Assembly (NCBI GenBank): GCA_001775095.1 | Contig: MFCA01000013.1 | Coordinates: 22,618 to 69,689 of the forward strand | Length of the DNA stretch: 47,072 nucleotides | Direction of reading: 5' to 3' | Origin: Candidatus Curtissbacteria bacterium RIFOXYA1_FULL_41_14 | GTDB taxonomy: Bacteria > Patescibacteriota > Microgenomatia > Curtissbacterales > GWA2-41-24 | Shown here: piece after piece, positions 16,370-25,682 of the stretch | Position numbering within the stretch: position 1 is the stretch's first letter | Layout: every line of letters begins with the position of its first letter | Made by a program: the position numbers and the translations under genes | Notes under the pieces: model-generated | What the model was told of the DNA's origin: nothing | The model's input: only the letters and a program-made list of their open reading frames with translations | Database searches by the model: none

Positions 16370-17608
16370 ATGAAATACAGTCAGCTTTTTGGGAAAACTC
16401 AAAGGCAGACACCGAAGGATGAGACCTCGGTTAATGCCAAACTATTAATCCGTGCCGGATTTATCGATAAATTAATGGCCGGGTCGTATTCACTCCTGCC
16501 CCTTGGATTTCGGGTCGTTGGGAAAATCGAGCAAATTATCCGCGAAGAGATGGATAAAGTAGGCGCGCAGGAAATTTTGATGCCGCTTTTGCATCCTAAG
16601 GCGATCTGGAACGAGACTGGCCGTTGGGAAACAGCCAAAGAGGTTATGTTTCAATTTAAAAAGGATAAAAAAGAATTTGCATTGTCTTTTACACACGAAG
16701 AGATCCTTTTGGATTTAGTCAGAAAGCATGTGCAGACCTATCACGAATTTCCTCTTAAGCTATACCATTTTTCAACCAAGTTCAGAAACGAACTTCGGGC
16801 GAAATCAGGGATACTTCGCGCTAGGGAATTTTTGATGAAGGATCTCTACAGCGTGCATACAGCCGAAAAGGATCTGGATAAATATTATTGGGAGGTTGCT
16901 GACTCTTATCTTAAAGTGTTCAAAAGGGTTGGTCTTGAGGCAAAAATTGTTGAAGCGGCCGGCGGCGTGTTTACCCGAAGTCATACTCATGAGTTTCAGG
17001 TATTGTCTGAAGCCGGTGAAGATACTATTTATTGGTGCGATTCTTGTGATTTTGCCCAAAATAAAGAGATTGCCCAGGGGAAAAGCGGCGAGGTTTGTCC
17101 GAAGTGCAAGAAAGGCAAGATTGCCGAGAGCAAATCAATTGAAGTTGGTAATATTTTTAGATTTGGGACGGTTTACAGTGAAAAAATGAATGTTACATAT
17201 ACAGATCGCGACGGCAAGAAAAAGCCTGCTTATCTAGGCAGTTATGGTATCGGAGTGACAAGATTAATGGGAACTTTGGTCGAGGTTTCTAATGATGAGA
17301 AAGGAATTATTTGGCCGGAGCAAGTGACGCCGTATCAGGTGCACTTGCTAGTGATAAGTGATAAGTCTCAAGTGATAAGTCAAGCGCAGGAAATTTATCA
17401 AAAACTGCAAAAAGCGGGTATCGAGGTATTGTTTGATGACCGAAAAGACGTCTCTGCCGGTGAAAAATTCGCGGATTGTGATTTAATTGGAATTCCAGTG
17501 AGGTTGGTTGTGTCGGACAAAACTGGCAAAGGGAAAGTTGAGTGGAAGGAAAGAGATAAAGGAAAAGTGGAAATTTTGACAATCGACGAGGTAATTAAAA
17601 GAGTTTAG
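16370..17608 (+). CDS. proS: prolyl-tRNA synthetase, short form without large editing insertion
   Basis: LMAGSYSLLPLGFRVVGKIEQIIREEMDKVGAQEILMP; TVYSEKMNVTYTDRDG; GSYGIGVTRLMGTLVE. Confidence 0.92.
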   Translation: MKYSQLFGKTQRQTPKDETSVNAKLLIRAGFIDKLMAGSYSLLPLGFRVVGKIEQIIREEMDKVGAQEILMPLLHPKAIWNETGRWETAKEVMFQFKKDKKEFALSFTHEEILLDLVRKHVQTYHEFPLKLYHFSTKFRNELRAKSGILRAREFLMKDLYSVHTAEKDLDKYYWEVADSYLKVFKRVGLEAKIVEAAGGVFTRSHTHEFQVLSEAGEDTIYWCDSCDFAQNKEIAQGKSGEVCPKCKKGKIAESKSIEVGNIFRFGTVYSEKMNVTYTDRDGKKKPAYLGSYGIGVTRLMGTLVEVSNDEKGIIWPEQVTPYQVHLLVISDKSQVISQAQEIYQKLQKAGIEVLFDDRKDVSAGEKFADCDLIGIPVRLVVSDKTGKGKVEWKERDKGKVEILTIDEVIKRV

Positions 17609-17620
17609 TCCCTGTATCTT

Positions 17621-17824
17621 CTAAACTTTAAGACCATCAGTTTTCATTGACGGTCGCGTTTTAACTACTCTGGCTCCTACTGCTTGTCCGGCTATTTTGG
17701 AGAGTTCACTTATACTTGGGGGTGTGGGTAAAACTACCCCGCCAAAGTTATCTTGGGGTTCTCTGAGATGCACGGGCTTATTTCTTCTCTTTGGACGTTT
17801 GCCTTCGTTAAATCGTTCTACCAT
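17621..17824 (-). CDS. hypothetical small protein
   Basis: ORF only. Confidence 0.3.
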   Translation of the reverse strand: MVERFNEGKRPKRRNKPVHLREPQDNFGGVVLPTPPSISELSKIAGQAVGARVVKTRPSMKTDGLKV

Positions 17825-17916
17825 CTTAAAAAAAGCAAAGCGCCGACTGCGCTTGCTTTGAATATAAGGTTAACAAAGGAACTCATGGGTTGTCAAGATT
17901 CCAAAAAGTAGATTGT

Positions 17917-18003
17917 ATATATCAGCAGGTCGCCTTGACACAGAACCATCGTCGAGCTTGACTCGACTTTGGTTCTTCATGTCAATGGCGCTCCTCTGAT
18001 ATA
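17917..18003. repeat. ATATCAGCAGGTCGCC..GGCGCTCCTCTGATAT palindromic repeat, copy 1
   Basis: Outer stem shared with 26257-26317; inner palindrome (AGAACCA..TGGTTCT) differs. Confidence 0.85.
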
Positions 18004-18041
18004 ATCTCTCGCATAGCTCGAAATTATAATTCTTGTTTAAC

Positions 18042-19232
18042 ATGCAATATTTGGTAACGCGCGGCGAAAAGGGGAAGGTTGAAGTTAAGGTCGATGTAGC
18101 CAAAGCGGGATTTATTGAAGCTTATGGTAAGGTACTTAAAAAGCTGGGGACGGAGACAAAGATTGCTGGCTTTAGACCCGGAAAAGTTCCAACTGAAATT
18201 TTGGAACAGAAGTTAGGCTCAGGCAAGCTTTTAAATGAGACAGCCGGTACGTTGGTCTCCAAACACCTTTCGGAAATTCTTTCCAAGGAAAAATTAATCC
18301 CTTTAGACTCTCCAAAGATTGCCATAGGTTCTCTGGCAAAAGCCTCACCTTTTTCATTTACCGCTACTTTTACCAACAAGCCGCAGATTAAACTTGGCGA
18401 TTGGAAAAAGATAAAAGCCCAGAAGGTTAAGGCTAAAGAAGTTACCGAGTCTGATATCGAACAGTCGATTAAGAATATATTTGAGGCATGGGTAAATCGG
18501 AAATCGGAGGTCGGAGGTCAGAAGTCAGAGAAGACTACAACCATTGGAGATACCGAAGGGGAAGCTGAAGACGATGAGGGTAAGGGAAAATTCATTTATG
18601 ATGCGCATGGAAACAAAATATATATAAAAGATGAGAAAGAGTCAAAGAGTCAAAGAGTCAAAGAGTCAAAGTTTAAAGTGAAAAGTGGAAGTCCTTCGAC
18701 TAACGCTCAGGACGAAATTGATGACAATTTCGCTAAGGTGATTGGAGCAAGAGACCTCGCGCACCTGAAAGAGCTTGTAAAGCGTGATTTGGAGACACTG
18801 ATTGCCAATCAAGTCGAGGCTAAACTTGAACAGGAAATTTTTGACAAAATTCTTGAGATCGGCAGCTGCGATGTGCCCGACATTTTGGTTGATGATGAGA
18901 TGAATCGAATTTTGGTACGCCTGAATTCAGAACTAGAACGTCAAAAAAAGAAACTTAACGATTATTTGAGCGAGCAGAATACGACTCTTGATGCCTTAAA
19001 GGCCAAATGGCGGCCCCAGGCAGAAAAAAATGTCAAAATCTCATTAATTTTGGATGAAATCGGAAAAAGTGAGAAGGTTCAAGTTTTGCCAGAAGAGGTT
19101 GGGCAAGCCTTAAAAGGTGTTAGCGAGACAAACCTTTCTGAGGAACAAAGAAAAGATCTTGAGAGATATTTGGCATTTAGTATATTCCAGGCGAAAACCC
19201 TCGATTTAGTTAAAAAAACTGTAACATCTTAA
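18042..19232 (+). CDS. tig: trigger factor with repeat-derived insertion
   Basis: VEVKVDVAKAGFIEAYGKVLKKLGTETKIAGFRPGKVPTEILEQKLG. Confidence 0.9.
   Translation: MQYLVTRGEKGKVEVKVDVAKAGFIEAYGKVLKKLGTETKIAGFRPGKVPTEILEQKLGSGKLLNETAGTLVSKHLSEILSKEKLIPLDSPKIAIGSLAKASPFSFTATFTNKPQIKLGDWKKIKAQKVKAKEVTESDIEQSIKNIFEAWVNRKSEVGGQKSEKTTTIGDTEGEAEDDEGKGKFIYDAHGNKIYIKDEKESKSQRVKESKFKVKSGSPSTNAQDEIDDNFAKVIGARDLAHLKELVKRDLETLIANQVEAKLEQEIFDKILEIGSCDVPDILVDDEMNRILVRLNSELERQKKKLNDYLSEQNTTLDALKAKWRPQAEKNVKISLILDEIGKSEKVQVLPEEVGQALKGVSETNLSEEQRKDLERYLAFSIFQAKTLDLVKKTVTS
18640..18715 (+). repeat. Tandem AGTCAAAG units plus GTCCTTCGACTAACGCTCAGGAC palindrome inside tig
   Basis: gagtcaaagagtcaaagagtcaaagagtcaaag and agtccttcgactaacgctcaggacga. 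Confidence 0.85.
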
Positions 19233-19353
19233 TATTTCTAATTTCCATCCAACACGGATCTTGTGGTGAAAAATCACAAACGTTATAATATAAAGTCGAT
19301 AATATCAACAGAAATGATGGACTCCCTCGATTTTCGGAGGGTAAAGAAAGGAT

Positions 19354-20211
19354 GTGTATGAACAATTGGCGCAAAAAATCATTGTTACCCATTATTCCCC
19401 GGATTTTGACGGAATTCCGGCTATCTGGCTTCTAAAAAAATTTCACCCAGACTTTAAAAGCGCAAAGATTGCATTTGTTCCGGCAGGTGACTCAACGTAT
19501 AACAATGAATCGGTTGATTCAAACCCCGATATCTTGCATGTTGATGTTGGCATGGGTAAATTTGACCACCATCACACAGACTCCCACACTTGTGCAGCAA
19601 AGCTTATACATGAGTGGTTGGTAAAAGAGGGCTATATTTCCCAAGATGACGAGGCAGTTACTAGACTAGTTGAGGTTATTACCCAGATTGATCATGGCTG
19701 GGATAACTACAAGTGGTGTGAGCCGGCAGACGACCGCTATGAATTTTTATTCCACAATGTTCTTTTAGGTTGGAAAATTCTTTATCCGAAACAGGATGAA
19801 AAATATATCGAGTGGACGATAAATGCACTGGAGGCGATCTACAAATTATTGCAGTTAAAAGTTATCGCCGAAAGAGAAATTCGGGAAGGCAAAAAGTTCA
19901 AAACCAGATGGGGAGAAGGGGTCGCTGTTTATACTCATAACGATCTTATTTTGGATCTGGCTATTAAGAACGGCTATGCGGTAGTCCTTAGAAAGGACCC
20001 GGATAGAGGAAATGTCAGAGTAAACGGTTCCAACACAAAAAATGTCGATTTAACAGGCGCGTACGAGTTGGTTCGTGAAAAAGATCCGGAAGCGACCTGG
20101 TTTTTGCACTCTTCAAAAGTGCTGTTGCGTAATGGTTCTTCTCGAAATCCCGTTATGAAGCCGACTAAATTGACGATTGACGAGATGGTCGAGATACTGG
20201 AAAAAGCATAG
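19354..20211 (+). CDS. DHH-like/hypothetical hydrolase
   Basis: IIVTHYSPDFDGIPAIWLLKKF, DVGMGKFDHHHTDSHTCAAKL. Confidence 0.55.
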   Translation: MYEQLAQKIIVTHYSPDFDGIPAIWLLKKFHPDFKSAKIAFVPAGDSTYNNESVDSNPDILHVDVGMGKFDHHHTDSHTCAAKLIHEWLVKEGYISQDDEAVTRLVEVITQIDHGWDNYKWCEPADDRYEFLFHNVLLGWKILYPKQDEKYIEWTINALEAIYKLLQLKVIAEREIREGKKFKTRWGEGVAVYTHNDLILDLAIKNGYAVVLRKDPDRGNVRVNGSNTKNVDLTGAYELVREKDPEATWFLHSSKVLLRNGSSRNPVMKPTKLTIDEMVEILEKA

Positions 20212-20384
20212 CAATTTTTAATTTACAATTTTCAATTTTCATTGAATTTTCAATGATTTTAATTTTTGAAATTGAAACATTAAGATTTGATTGAAAATTT
20301 CAAATTGATAATTGAAAATTTTCTAGATGGATGCTTAACAAAGCCAAATGGTTAGCAAAAGAAGCAGGTTTAAGGATTAAGTAT

Positions 20385-20723
20385 ATGACTAGTAAAGATT
20401 GTATTTTCTGTAAAATCATAAAGGGCGAGATTAAAGTCGAGCCGATAATAGAGTCCAAGCTAGTTATAGCTTTTAACGATACTAATCCAGTTGCCGCGAC
20501 TCACATATTAATCGTGCCAAAGAAGCACATCGAATCGGTAGCTACGATCGAAGATAGCGATGCGGATGAAATAATTGAGATGTTTTCGGTTGCGAATAAA
20601 ATCGTTAGAGAGCGGAAATTGAGTGCTTACCGATTGACATTTAACGGCGGAAGTTATCAGCATGTAGGACATCTTCATATGCATTTATTAGCGGGAGGTA
20701 AAATAGAATGGTCGAGATTGTGA
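20385..20723 (+). CDS. HIT family protein
   Basis: DCIFCKIIKGEI; HVGHLHMHLLAGG (HxHxH). Confidence 0.93.
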   Translation: MTSKDCIFCKIIKGEIKVEPIIESKLVIAFNDTNPVAATHILIVPKKHIESVATIEDSDADEIIEMFSVANKIVRERKLSAYRLTFNGGSYQHVGHLHMHLLAGGKIEWSRL

Positions 20724-20740
20724 GGGGGTGTTTTTTATAA

Positions 20741-20929
20741 ATGACGAAGGTTGTGGCCCAACCGGGTGAATCAGTCGAGTCTTTGATTCGTAAATTTAAC
20801 AAGAAGGTTCAAAGTGAAGGTATTATGGTGGAGATTAAAAAACGGGAATATTATTTGAAGCCATCACTCAAGAAACAGCAAAAAATTCAACTTGCTCGTA
20901 AAAAATATATCGCCAGAAAATTTAAGTAA
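20741..20929 (+). CDS. rpsU: 30S ribosomal protein S21
   Basis: VVAQPGESVESLIRKFNKKVQSEGIMVEIKKREYYLKPSLKKQ. Confidence 0.88.
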   Translation: MTKVVAQPGESVESLIRKFNKKVQSEGIMVEIKKREYYLKPSLKKQQKIQLARKKYIARKFK

Positions 20930-20930
20930 A

Positions 20931-21383
20931 ATGTCGATACTTAACGACAAGATACATAAGGAACTAACAGATGCCTTGAAACAAAAGGACGAGGTGCGGG
21001 TGTCGACACTTCGTTTTTTAATTTCCCACCTCGAAAATGCCAGAATTGCCAAAGGAGCAGATCTTGGAGATGGAGAGATCTTGGATGAGATTGCAAAAGA
21101 TGCAAAACGTCATAGAGAATCGATCGATGCCTTTAAAAAAGCGGAGCGCAGTGAACTCGTTAGCGCAGAAACAGCGCAACTTAAGGTTTTGGAGGGGTAT
21201 CTTCCCAAACAATTATCGGGAGAGGAAATTGGCAAAATCGTTGACGAGGTAATTTCCGAGCTTAGCCCGTCAAGTATAGCTGATACGGGCAAGGTGATAG
21301 GCGCTGTGATGAGTCGTGTTAAAGGACAAGCTGACGGAACGCAAGTATCTGTAATTGTCAAAGAAAAGCTCAAAGGAAAATAA
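20931..21383 (+). CDS. yqeY: GatB/YqeY domain-containing protein
   Basis: LNDKIHKELTDALKQKDEVRVSTLRFLISHLENA; LEGYLPKQLSGEEIGKIVDEVI. Confidence 0.92.
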   Translation: MSILNDKIHKELTDALKQKDEVRVSTLRFLISHLENARIAKGADLGDGEILDEIAKDAKRHRESIDAFKKAERSELVSAETAQLKVLEGYLPKQLSGEEIGKIVDEVISELSPSSIADTGKVIGAVMSRVKGQADGTQVSVIVKEKLKGK

Positions 21384-21439
21384 TTTCCAATTACCAATTC
21401 CCAAATTCCAAAGATAGGACTAAAATTGGAGTTTGGTGT

Positions 21440-21874
21440 TTGGAGTTTGTTTATTATTCTATGGTCAATGTTCTTATAAAAACTGATACTCGTTATCCGG
21501 TCAATAGAAAGATAATCAGAAAAGCGATATTGGATACTTTTAAAAGATACAAGATTGAGAAGATTGATGCGGAAGTTTCCGTAGCGGTTGTCGGTAAGCG
21601 GAAAATGGATAGTCTCTGCCGAAAATACTTGAAGGATGAAAAAAACCATCAAGTTTTGGCTTTCGCGCTTGAAGAGGTAGTTGGAAGTCAGATGGAACGA
21701 GCTCAGGCGGGTTTCGTCAATCCTCCTGATGAAATTTTGCGGCTTGGTGACGTTGTTCTGTGCTGGCCACAACTTTTAGAGGAAGCAGCAAAAGATAATA
21801 TCATGGTCGACGAGGAACTTTACAGGCTGACTTTACATGGAATGGAGCATTTATTTGGGGAACACCATGAATAA
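21440..21874 (+). CDS. ybeY: rRNA maturation RNase YbeY
   Basis: GDVVLCWPQ..ELYRLTLHGMEHLFGEHHE, YbeY metal-site-like. Confidence 0.8.
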   Translation: MEFVYYSMVNVLIKTDTRYPVNRKIIRKAILDTFKRYKIEKIDAEVSVAVVGKRKMDSLCRKYLKDEKNHQVLAFALEEVVGSQMERAQAGFVNPPDEILRLGDVVLCWPQLLEEAAKDNIMVDEELYRLTLHGMEHLFGEHHE

Positions 21875-21919
21875 GTTAATTTTCAATTTTCAATTTTCAA
21901 TTTTCAATTGTTTCTGAAT

Positions 21920-23581
21920 ATGACCGTTTTTTATCGCAAATATAGGCCACAAAAGCTTTCCGAATTGATAGGCCAGAGGCCCATTGTCGAGACACTTCTT
22001 AATCAATTGACTTTGGGTAAAATTAGTCATGGATATTTGTTTAGCGGGCCTCGCGGAACCGGCAAAACCTCGACTGCCAGAATAATGGCAAAGGCAGTAA
22101 ATTGTCAGCGTCTAGCGTCTAGTAAATTAGCGTCTAGTTCGAGACAACTAAACGCTAAACGCTATTCTCTAAACGCTAAATTTGGTGAGCCGTGTAACAA
22201 ATGTGATTCTTGTCTGGCGATTCTTAACGGTTCCTATCTTGATCTGGTTGAAATTGATGCGGCATCAAACAGAGGAATCGAAGAAATTCGGGACTTAAGG
22301 GAAAAAGTTAAATTGGCGCCTGTGTCCGGTAAATTTAAGGTTTATATCATTGACGAGGCGCATATGTTAACGCCTGACGCCTTTAATGCTTTTTTGAAAA
22401 CCTTGGAAGAACCCCCGGCTCATGCAATTTTTATATTGTGTACAACTAATCCTACAAAGCTACCGTTAACAATCATTTCAAGATTGCAAAGGTTTAATTT
22501 TTCAAGAGCAGATGATACTGGCCTGGAAAAGATAATCAAAAAAATTGCCCAGTCTGAATCAATAAAATTAGACGAAAAGGCGATTTCAACACTAGTTAAA
22601 GTGTCTGATGGTTCTTACAGGGATGCGGTCTCGGTCATTGACCAACTCTCTGTTTTCAAAAGAGAGATTAAAGAAGAAGATATATTAGGTTTAGTAGCAG
22701 TTTCCGGATGGGGTCAGCTTTTTGATTTTGTTGAAAGTATAGCCAAAAAGCAAATAAAAAAGGCAGTTTTAACGATAGAAAAAAATTCCGCAAACGGTGC
22801 AGATATGTCCCTTTTTGCCAGGGAGACAATTTTATTTTTAGAAAAACTCTTGTTTATGAAAATTGGAGTTTCCACCGAAAGTTTTGATTTAGATAAAAGT
22901 CAGCTTGAGAAGCTTGAAGGTTTGGTGAATGAATTCACAAGTAGCGAGCTTCAAAATTTAATAAAACTATTTTTAGTCGCAGAAGGGGAAATAAAGGTTT
23001 ATCCTTTAGGGCAGATTTCTCTAGTTTTAGCCGTTTGCAAATATTGCGGTGAGCCGGAGATAGAAGAAGTAGCAAAAGTATCAAATGTATTAAAAGGTTC
23101 AGAGAGTCAGAGAGTTAAAGAGTCAGAGAATACAAAAGAGTCCAGGGGCACAGAGGAGTCAAAGGAAGCAAAAGGACCGAAAGAGTCAAAGAGAGAAAGA
23201 GTCAAAGAGAGAAAGAGTAACAATAAATCATTAGTTTTGATTGAAAGACACTGGCAGGAATTTCTAAATAAGGTTAAACCCGTAAACGCCCATGTAGTTG
23301 CACTTCTTAAATCAACTAGACCAAGTGAGTTTGACGGTGTTAATCTTACTTTAGAGGTCTTTTACAGATTCCATAAAGAGAAACTGGAGGAGCCAAAGAT
23401 CATGATGATGCTAAGCCGTGTGATTGAGGAGGTAATGGGAGATAAGATTAATTTTAAGTTTGTACTTGCTGAAAGAGGAGTTAAGAAGCCGACCGTTGTC
23501 GCGGCGAGTGATGTGGTCGATACCGGCGAATACAAGCTTGAGGATGCCGTCGTGGAAATATTTTCAAAACAATCCAGATGA
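21920..23581 (+). CDS. dnaX: DNA polymerase III subunit gamma/tau
   Basis: FYRKYRPQKLSELIGQRPIVETL; FSGPRGTGKTSTARIMAKAVNC; IDEAHMLTPDAFNAFLKTLEEPP. Confidence 0.96.
   Translation: MTVFYRKYRPQKLSELIGQRPIVETLLNQLTLGKISHGYLFSGPRGTGKTSTARIMAKAVNCQRLASSKLASSSRQLNAKRYSLNAKFGEPCNKCDSCLAILNGSYLDLVEIDAASNRGIEEIRDLREKVKLAPVSGKFKVYIIDEAHMLTPDAFNAFLKTLEEPPAHAIFILCTTNPTKLPLTIISRLQRFNFSRADDTGLEKIIKKIAQSESIKLDEKAISTLVKVSDGSYRDAVSVIDQLSVFKREIKEEDILGLVAVSGWGQLFDFVESIAKKQIKKAVLTIEKNSANGADMSLFARETILFLEKLLFMKIGVSTESFDLDKSQLEKLEGLVNEFTSSELQNLIKLFLVAEGEIKVYPLGQISLVLAVCKYCGEPEIEEVAKVSNVLKGSESQRVKESENTKESRGTEESKEAKGPKESKRERVKERKSNNKSLVLIERHWQEFLNKVKPVNAHVVALLKSTRPSEFDGVNLTLEVFYRFHKEKLEEPKIMMMLSRVIEEVMGDKINFKFVLAERGVKKPTVVAASDVVDTGEYKLEDAVVEIFSKQSR
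22107..22181. repeat. In-frame repeat insertion in dnaX (GCGTCTAG x3 / CTAAACGCT x3)
   Basis: agcgtctagcgtctag..agcgtctag facing ctaaacgctaaacgct..ctaaacgct just before the GEPCNKCDSC zinc motif. Confidence 0.85.
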
Positions 23582-23988
23582 GAAAGGTTTTCTTCCTGTT
23601 TATTTTAGTTGTGCCTCTGGTATTGTCGGCCTGCGTACCCGGTGTGGCTCCCTCCGATAAGCCTGTCAACTCACAAGAATTCTTGAAAGGGGCGGTTGTT
23701 AAAGGATTTCCCCAAACTCCTTTGGTTAAAGGCGCACAGGTTTTGGAGTCTTATAGCAATGAGGGTAACTTCGGTGCTGCTTTTATTTCCGATGAGAGCC
23801 TTGCGAAAGTAGTCAATTTTTATAGCGATTCGCTGAAACAGTTGGGTTGGGAGACGACTCTTAAAAAAAGATCGGATACTAATTACATTTTCGAGATTAA
23901 AAATACTACTCAAAAAGGATCAGTAATTGTTAACACTGCGGCAGACTCTCAAAAAACGGCGATTTCCATTTTTATCTCGCCGCGCTGA
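23578..23988 (+). CDS. putative lipoprotein
   Basis: MRKVFFLFILVVPLVLSACVPG lipobox. Confidence 0.7.
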   Translation: MRKVFFLFILVVPLVLSACVPGVAPSDKPVNSQEFLKGAVVKGFPQTPLVKGAQVLESYSNEGNFGAAFISDESLAKVVNFYSDSLKQLGWETTLKKRSDTNYIFEIKNTTQKGSVIVNTAADSQKTAISIFISPR

Positions 23989-24069
23989 TAGCACACTCCT
24001 TAAGGAGTTTTCTTTAAAGGTACAATTCTAGGAATTTGACTGATAGCTGCCAAACTTGCTAATATCAAA

Positions 24070-24091
24070 ATCAGGTACCATACGGTATCTG
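24070..24091. repeat. Stand-alone palindrome related to GTACCGTACGGTAC
   Basis: TCAGGTACCATACGGTATCTGA; core shared with 7920-7943 and 31583-31606. Confidence 0.6.
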
Positions 24092-24104
24092 ATTAAAATA
24101 GTCC

Positions 24105-24731
24105 ATGAGGAAAATTTTTCTGGCGTTATTTTTTGCTTTACTTCTCTCGATTTCTACATATAGTATTGTTTTCGCTGCGCCTGTTAATTCGGCGACTGTA
24201 AATGCTCAAGAGAAGCTACAAGAACTCCGTAAGAATCGTGAAGAGTTAAAAAAACAAAATCAAGAAAGACAAGAGCAGCGGATTACCATACGTGATGACT
24301 TTACGGAGCGGGTAGCGACTAAACAAGCAGAAGTAAAGAAAAACGTTGTTGAAAAGATTAAGACGATTTTCACAAGGATTCTTAAGAGATTAAATGCGGC
24401 ACTGACAAGGCTTGATAAGATTGCGGAAAGAATCGCTTCAAGAATCGATAAGTTAAAGGGCAGGGGAGTTGATACAACTAAAGCGGAAACAGCTCTTGCA
24501 AGTGCCGAAAGTTTAGGGGCAAGGGCCGCAAGCGCAATTTCCGATGCTCAAGCTAAAATAGATGCTATTGATGCACAGTCAACATCCGTACGTGATGCAG
24601 TGCATGCATCTAAGGATGCGGTCAGAAGTGCAAGACAAGCTCTTTTCGATTATCATAAGGGATTGGTGGCAGCCATTCGTGAAGTTAAGGCAGCCCAAGC
24701 TCATAGGGAGGGAACAAACAGTGCGCAGTAA
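24105..24731 (+). CDS. secreted coiled-coil protein, hypothetical
   Basis: Signal peptide plus Lys/Glu/Ala-rich helical sequence. Confidence 0.65.
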   Translation: MRKIFLALFFALLLSISTYSIVFAAPVNSATVNAQEKLQELRKNREELKKQNQERQEQRITIRDDFTERVATKQAEVKKNVVEKIKTIFTRILKRLNAALTRLDKIAERIASRIDKLKGRGVDTTKAETALASAESLGARAASAISDAQAKIDAIDAQSTSVRDAVHASKDAVRSARQALFDYHKGLVAAIREVKAAQAHREGTNSAQ

Positions 24732-25002
24732 ACGAAGGGGATTTTTGGTATTATGGTTAATTCTTTTAGTCGTAGTGGTTGGAGTGGCTGCTCTTGTTGC
24801 TGTTGGTATTTTAGATCTTGGGAGAATTAAAAATAGTGCCCCGGGAGAATCGACGGCAATAGTCAAAGATCAACAGCTTGAGAATCTTCAGAAAGTTAGT
24901 ACCTCTGATGAGGTTGTCGATATCGAGATGGATCTTGATAATACTGATCTTAATAATCTGGATCAGGAACTTTCGGAAGTTGATCAGGCTTTAAGCCAAT
25001 GA
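24721..25002 (+). CDS. membrane-anchored hypothetical protein
   Basis: GTG start overlapping the previous stop; VRSKRRGFLVLWLILLVVVVGVAALVAVGIL. Confidence 0.55.
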   Translation: MRSKRRGFLVLWLILLVVVVGVAALVAVGILDLGRIKNSAPGESTAIVKDQQLENLQKVSTSDEVVDIEMDLDNTDLNNLDQELSEVDQALSQ

Positions 25003-25102
25003 TTTACCCCTTTTATCTATATTGACTTCTCAATACCTTTAGTAGTAAAGTTACGTCTTTTAAATTGTAATGGAATTGAAGTGAGAGATGATTTTTGCGG
25101 GG

Positions 25103-25131
25103 TTGACACAATTTTAGAAAAGTCGTATTTA
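25103..25131 (+). promoter_or_regulatory. Candidate sigma70-type promoter
   Basis: TTGACA, 17-bp spacer, TATTTA. Confidence 0.45.
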
Positions 25132-25230
25132 TAAGACGGTCTATCTCGAGTTTTGGGGAAAGTAAGTTTTAAGCCGCGATAAAACTCTCTAACTTTAGTA
25201 AATTTTAAAAACTGATCTTTAATCACTTCT

Positions 25231-25650
25231 ATGAAAGTAAAGGGAAAATTAAGTTGGCGCATTGTCTGGTACTCCGTTTTAATTTGGGGAGCGACTTTTG
25301 TTTTGGCGGGATTTGTTGTTTTGCCATGGTTTTACATAGCACTACCGCTGGTAATTTTCTGGACTACGGCCTATTTTTTTAGGAGAAGCGAAAGGACTTT
25401 TATTGCGGGACTTACTGTTAGTCTCTTTTGGTTTTCTGTCATTCTCGCCCTGAATTTCATAGAGCTCATTGGGCCATATTATGCAAATTTTCCACTTTAT
25501 TTTTCGGATTTTCGCAATTGGTTTTTGTATCCGCTTGTTCTTTTAATTCCGGTTGTTTATACTTTGATTTCAGAAAATTCCGCAACAAGAAAAAATTCAA
25601 AAACGAAACATTTAGGAACGACCGATCACCAAGTACAACAAGTGGCTTGA
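25231..25650 (+). CDS. membrane protein, hypothetical
   Basis: Several hydrophobic helices. Confidence 0.6.
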   Translation: MKVKGKLSWRIVWYSVLIWGATFVLAGFVVLPWFYIALPLVIFWTTAYFFRRSERTFIAGLTVSLFWFSVILALNFIELIGPYYANFPLYFSDFRNWFLYPLVLLIPVVYTLISENSATRKNSKTKHLGTTDHQVQQVA

Positions 25651-25682
25651 GGCTTACCAAGTATGGTAAGCTTTAGATTACA

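Noticed and set aside
17828-17863. Hairpin AAAGCAAAGCGC..GCGCTTGCTTT next to a poly-A run, terminator-like on the minus strand
   Set aside because: No minus-strand gene ends there; could be an unrelated hairpin, so not listed as a terminator.
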